The position numbers and the translations under genes were made by a program. The notes under the pieces are model-generated. The model was given only the letters and a program-made list of their open reading frames with translations, had not been told where the DNA came from and made no database searches. A DNA stretch of 7,116 bases from Geminicoccaceae bacterium. Its GTDB lineage: Bacteria; Pseudomonadota; Alphaproteobacteria; Geminicoccales; Geminicoccaceae. Location: assembly GCA_030824835.1 (NCBI GenBank), contig JAPJRA010000174.1, positions 1-7,116 of the forward strand, in the 5' to 3' direction. Shown here piece after piece: positions 5,822 to 7,116 of the stretch (the first letter of the stretch is position 1; the number at the start of each line of letters is the position of its first letter).

Positions 5822-6628
5822 TCACTTGGCCTTAGGCATGTCCGCGACCTGCACCGTGGTCGTGGCATCGTCGGCCGGCGTGCCGAACCAAGTCTGGTGC
5901 AGCTTGGCGATGAAGCCTTCTTTCTTCAGCGTCGTCAGGATGTCGTTGACCTGGCTGGCCAATGGCGAGTCCTTGGCGAACATGATCGAGTATTTCTCGC
6001 CGCTCGGGATACGCTCGACCACTTTGAACTGCGGCTTGTCCTTGGTGTAGTAGAGCAGGGCCGGGATGTCGCTGAGATAGCCGTCGATGCGCCCGGCCTG
6101 CAGGTCGAGCATGGCCGGTGCTAGCCCTTCGTAGCGGCTGATGCTGGCGAAACCGTACTTGTCCTGGTTGGCCGTGGCCCAGATGTCCCCGGTCGAGCCG
6201 GTGTCGACCGCCACGATCTTGCCCTTCATGCCATCGAGCCCGGTGATGCCGCTGGCGGTCGTGACCGTAAGCGACTGGTCGCTGTCATAATAGGGCTGGG
6301 CGAAACTGACCGATGCCAGCCGCTTCTCGGTGATCGTGATCGACGACACCGCCATGTCGATCCGGCCCGACTGCACGGCGGCGAACAGCCCCTGAAACGG
6401 GATGTTCTCGATCTCGGCGGTCTTGCCCAGCCGCTTGGCGACCTCGTTGACGAGGTCGACCTCGAAGCCCACGAACTTGCCGGACGAGTCCTGGAACTCC
6501 CAGGGCACGTTGCCGATATTGGCCCCGACCGTGAGGTCCGCCGCCCACGCGCGACCCATGCCGAACGTCAACGTCAGCGCCGCCGCGGCGGTCACGAGGA
6601 ACCGGCGGGAAAGTCGATGCCCGATCAT
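5822..6628 (-). CDS. Polar amino-acid ABC transporter periplasmic binding protein
   Basis: This is a family 3 extracellular solute-binding protein, 268 residues, expected to capture a polar amino acid or related compound in the periplasm for the adjacent permease. A Sec-type signal peptide is visible: basic MIGHRLSRR, a hydrophobic core at 10-22, and an AWA-ADL cleavage site near 29/30. The family signature is GFEVDLVNEVAKRL (54-67). FQGLFAAVQSGRIDMAVSSI (78-97), Arg103 in EKRLASVSFAQPYY, GSTGD (144-148) and Asp187 in GRIDGYLSD are the usual ligand-pocket positions; Arg103 and Asp187 would hold the carboxylate and amino groups. ATG 6628 is chosen because GGAG (complement of 6639-6642) lies 10 bases upstream. 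An ATG at 6637 is only 1 base from it, and longer starts would put non-signal sequence first. It is the first gene of the operon. The exact ligand cannot be read from sequence. Confidence 0.93.
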   Translation of the reverse strand: MIGHRLSRRFLVTAAAALTLTFGMGRAWAADLTVGANIGNVPWEFQDSSGKFVGFEVDLVNEVAKRLGKTAEIENIPFQGLFAAVQSGRIDMAVSSITITEKRLASVSFAQPYYDSDQSLTVTTASGITGLDGMKGKIVAVDTGSTGDIWATANQDKYGFASISRYEGLAPAMLDLQAGRIDGYLSDIPALLYYTKDKPQFKVVERIPSGEKYSIMFAKDSPLASQVNDILTTLKKEGFIAKLHQTWFGTPADDATTTVQVADMPKAK

Positions 6629-6688
6629 GGGGGTCATTCTCCAGGGTTGGCGGAGCGGAGCGAGAGGCACGATCGAGATGGAGGACGC

Positions 6689-6729
6689 ACCGGCAAAGGT
6701 CAACGTCCCCGCGGCAGCAGTTTGCCGGT
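6689..6729. repeat. 9+9 inverted repeat upstream of the transport operon
   Basis: ACCGGCAAA (6689-6697) and TTTGCCGGT (6721-6729) are exact reverse complements separated by 23 bases, with centres 32 bases apart (about three helical turns). On the - strand a -35-like TTGACC (6703-6698) directly abuts one half. No convincing -10 sits 16-18 bases further on, so the promoter itself is not annotated. The site lies 61 bases or more upstream of the binding-protein ATG and could be an operator for the amino-acid transport operon. Alternatively it could serve the divergent frame to the right. Confidence 0.4.
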
Positions 6730-6872
6730 AGAGTTCCTGGCGACCTGGCCGAATGCGCCGAAGTGCGGCTTGCACCGCCCGGCGTCCTGGGCGATGGAAA
6801 GGCTCGCGTCCGGGTGCGACAGGTTCGCGGCCACCGGGCACGGGTGGTGGCCAACGACTTGCGGTGGAATCG

Positions 6873-7116
6873 ATGCGGGTCGATCGAAGACAGCTCAGGC
6901 CGCACAGAACGGACGCGCAGGCGAGCAATCGTGCCGGGCATCTGGCCGAGCAATGGCGCGCCGCCGGCCTCGCCGTCGAGATGGTCGAGTACCTGAATCC
7001 GGACAGCGAGCCCGGCGGCTACGTGCTGACCGGGCGCAGCCGCACCTCGGTGATCAGCTGCCGCTGCGAGATCTGGCTCCATCGGCGCCTGCCTTGGGGC
7101 GGGCGCCGATGGAGCC
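6873..7116 (+). CDS. Unrecognised coding-like frame, open at the window edge
   Basis: A frame with no stop runs from an upstream stop at 6729-6731 to the end of the window. From ATG 6873 it gives at least 81 residues, with a GGTGGA ribosome-binding-like sequence at 6863-6868 four bases upstream. From 6912 to 7079, 51 of 56 codons end in G or C, as in the genuine genes here, and the protein text is balanced (for example HLAEQWRAAGLAVEMVEYL and EPGGYVLTGRSRTSVI). No other frame there looks coding. I do not recognise a family. The first 13 residues are Arg-rich and the last 13 are encoded by a long hairpin (7075-7116). The true gene may therefore start later or be a broken remnant. It is divergent from the transport operon, with 244 bases between the two starts. 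Confidence 0.4.
   Translation, partial: MRVDRRQLRPHRTDAQASNRAGHLAEQWRAAGLAVEMVEYLNPDSEPGGYVLTGRSRTSVISCRCEIWLHRRLPWGGRRWS
7075..7116 (+). other. Very strong hairpin at the window's right edge
   Basis: GGCTCCATCGGCGCC (7075-7089) and GGCGCCGATGGAGCC (7102-7116) are perfect 15-base reverse complements. In + strand RNA the stem continues through one U-G wobble and three more G-C pairs to a UUGG loop, giving a 19-bp helix. The last base of the stem is the last base of the window, so a following T-run cannot be seen. If one exists, this is an intrinsic terminator for rightward transcription. Leftward no T-run follows, so a leftward intrinsic terminator is not supported. Confidence 0.55.

Noticed and set aside
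6600..6628. Twin-arginine (Tat) signal in the binding protein (LSRRFLV).
   Set aside because: The Tat consensus needs a residue between the Arg pair and the Phe-Leu; here Phe follows immediately. The family normally uses Sec and the rest of the signal is ordinary.
6675..6703. Full promoter for the transport operon using TTGACC at 6703-6698 on the - strand.
   Set aside because: The hexamer 17 bases downstream is CATCTC, with only two matches to TATAAT, and 16 or 18 base spacing is no better. Only the -35-like half can be seen.
6285..7082. Long - strand open frame extending from the binding-protein region to the right edge.
   Set aside because: It is out of frame with the binding protein, has Arg/Pro-rich shadow composition and shows no domain.

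Overview
The window is G+C-rich throughout (about two thirds by eye). Its codons strongly favour G or C in the third position. Gene content and protein style fit a proteobacterium, most likely an alphaproteobacterium; this is inference from sequence character, not a database match. No mobile element, CRISPR array, tRNA or rRNA was seen.

The left half (1-3239, + strand) is a compact PQQ (pyrroloquinoline quinone) biosynthesis operon. It holds the 3' end of the precursor-peptide gene pqqA, then complete pqqB, pqqC, pqqD and pqqE. B/C and C/D are joined by 4-base ATGA overlaps and D/E by an 8-base overlap, so the set looks translationally coupled. PqqE (radical SAM) with the peptide chaperone PqqD cross-links Glu and Tyr of PqqA, PqqB acts on the excised product, and PqqC completes the cofactor. 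No pqqF/pqqG-type peptidase gene follows pqqE here. PqqB is a variant lacking metal-site residues I remember from other members.

The middle (3240-3916) has a short intergenic region with a textbook sigma70-type promoter (TTGACT, 17 bases, TAAATA) set in a perfect 11+11 base inverted repeat. It drives a DUF2239 gene of unknown function. The central part of that protein reads like a ribbon-helix-helix DNA-binding unit preceded by a GRPK arm. This suggests a self-regulating DNA-binding family and is the most interesting hypothesis here.

The right half (6628 down to 3898, - strand) is a three-gene operon: a polar amino-acid periplasmic binding protein, a GlnP/HisM-type permease, and a PLP enzyme of the cysteine desulfurase-like class V aminotransferase family. 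The enzyme has Tyr where true SufS-type desulfurases have the catalytic Cys. A strong GC hairpin lies between the binding-protein and permease genes. No ATPase gene is present in the window. The operon plausibly imports an amino acid or related compound that the PLP enzyme then acts on. It converges with the DUF2239 gene, and their 3' ends overlap by 19 bases over an 18-base palindrome.

The right end (6629-7116) holds the divergent upstream region of the transport operon, with a 9+9 base inverted repeat. Beyond it is an unrecognised coding-like frame on the + strand, running off the window through a very strong hairpin at the last 42 bases.
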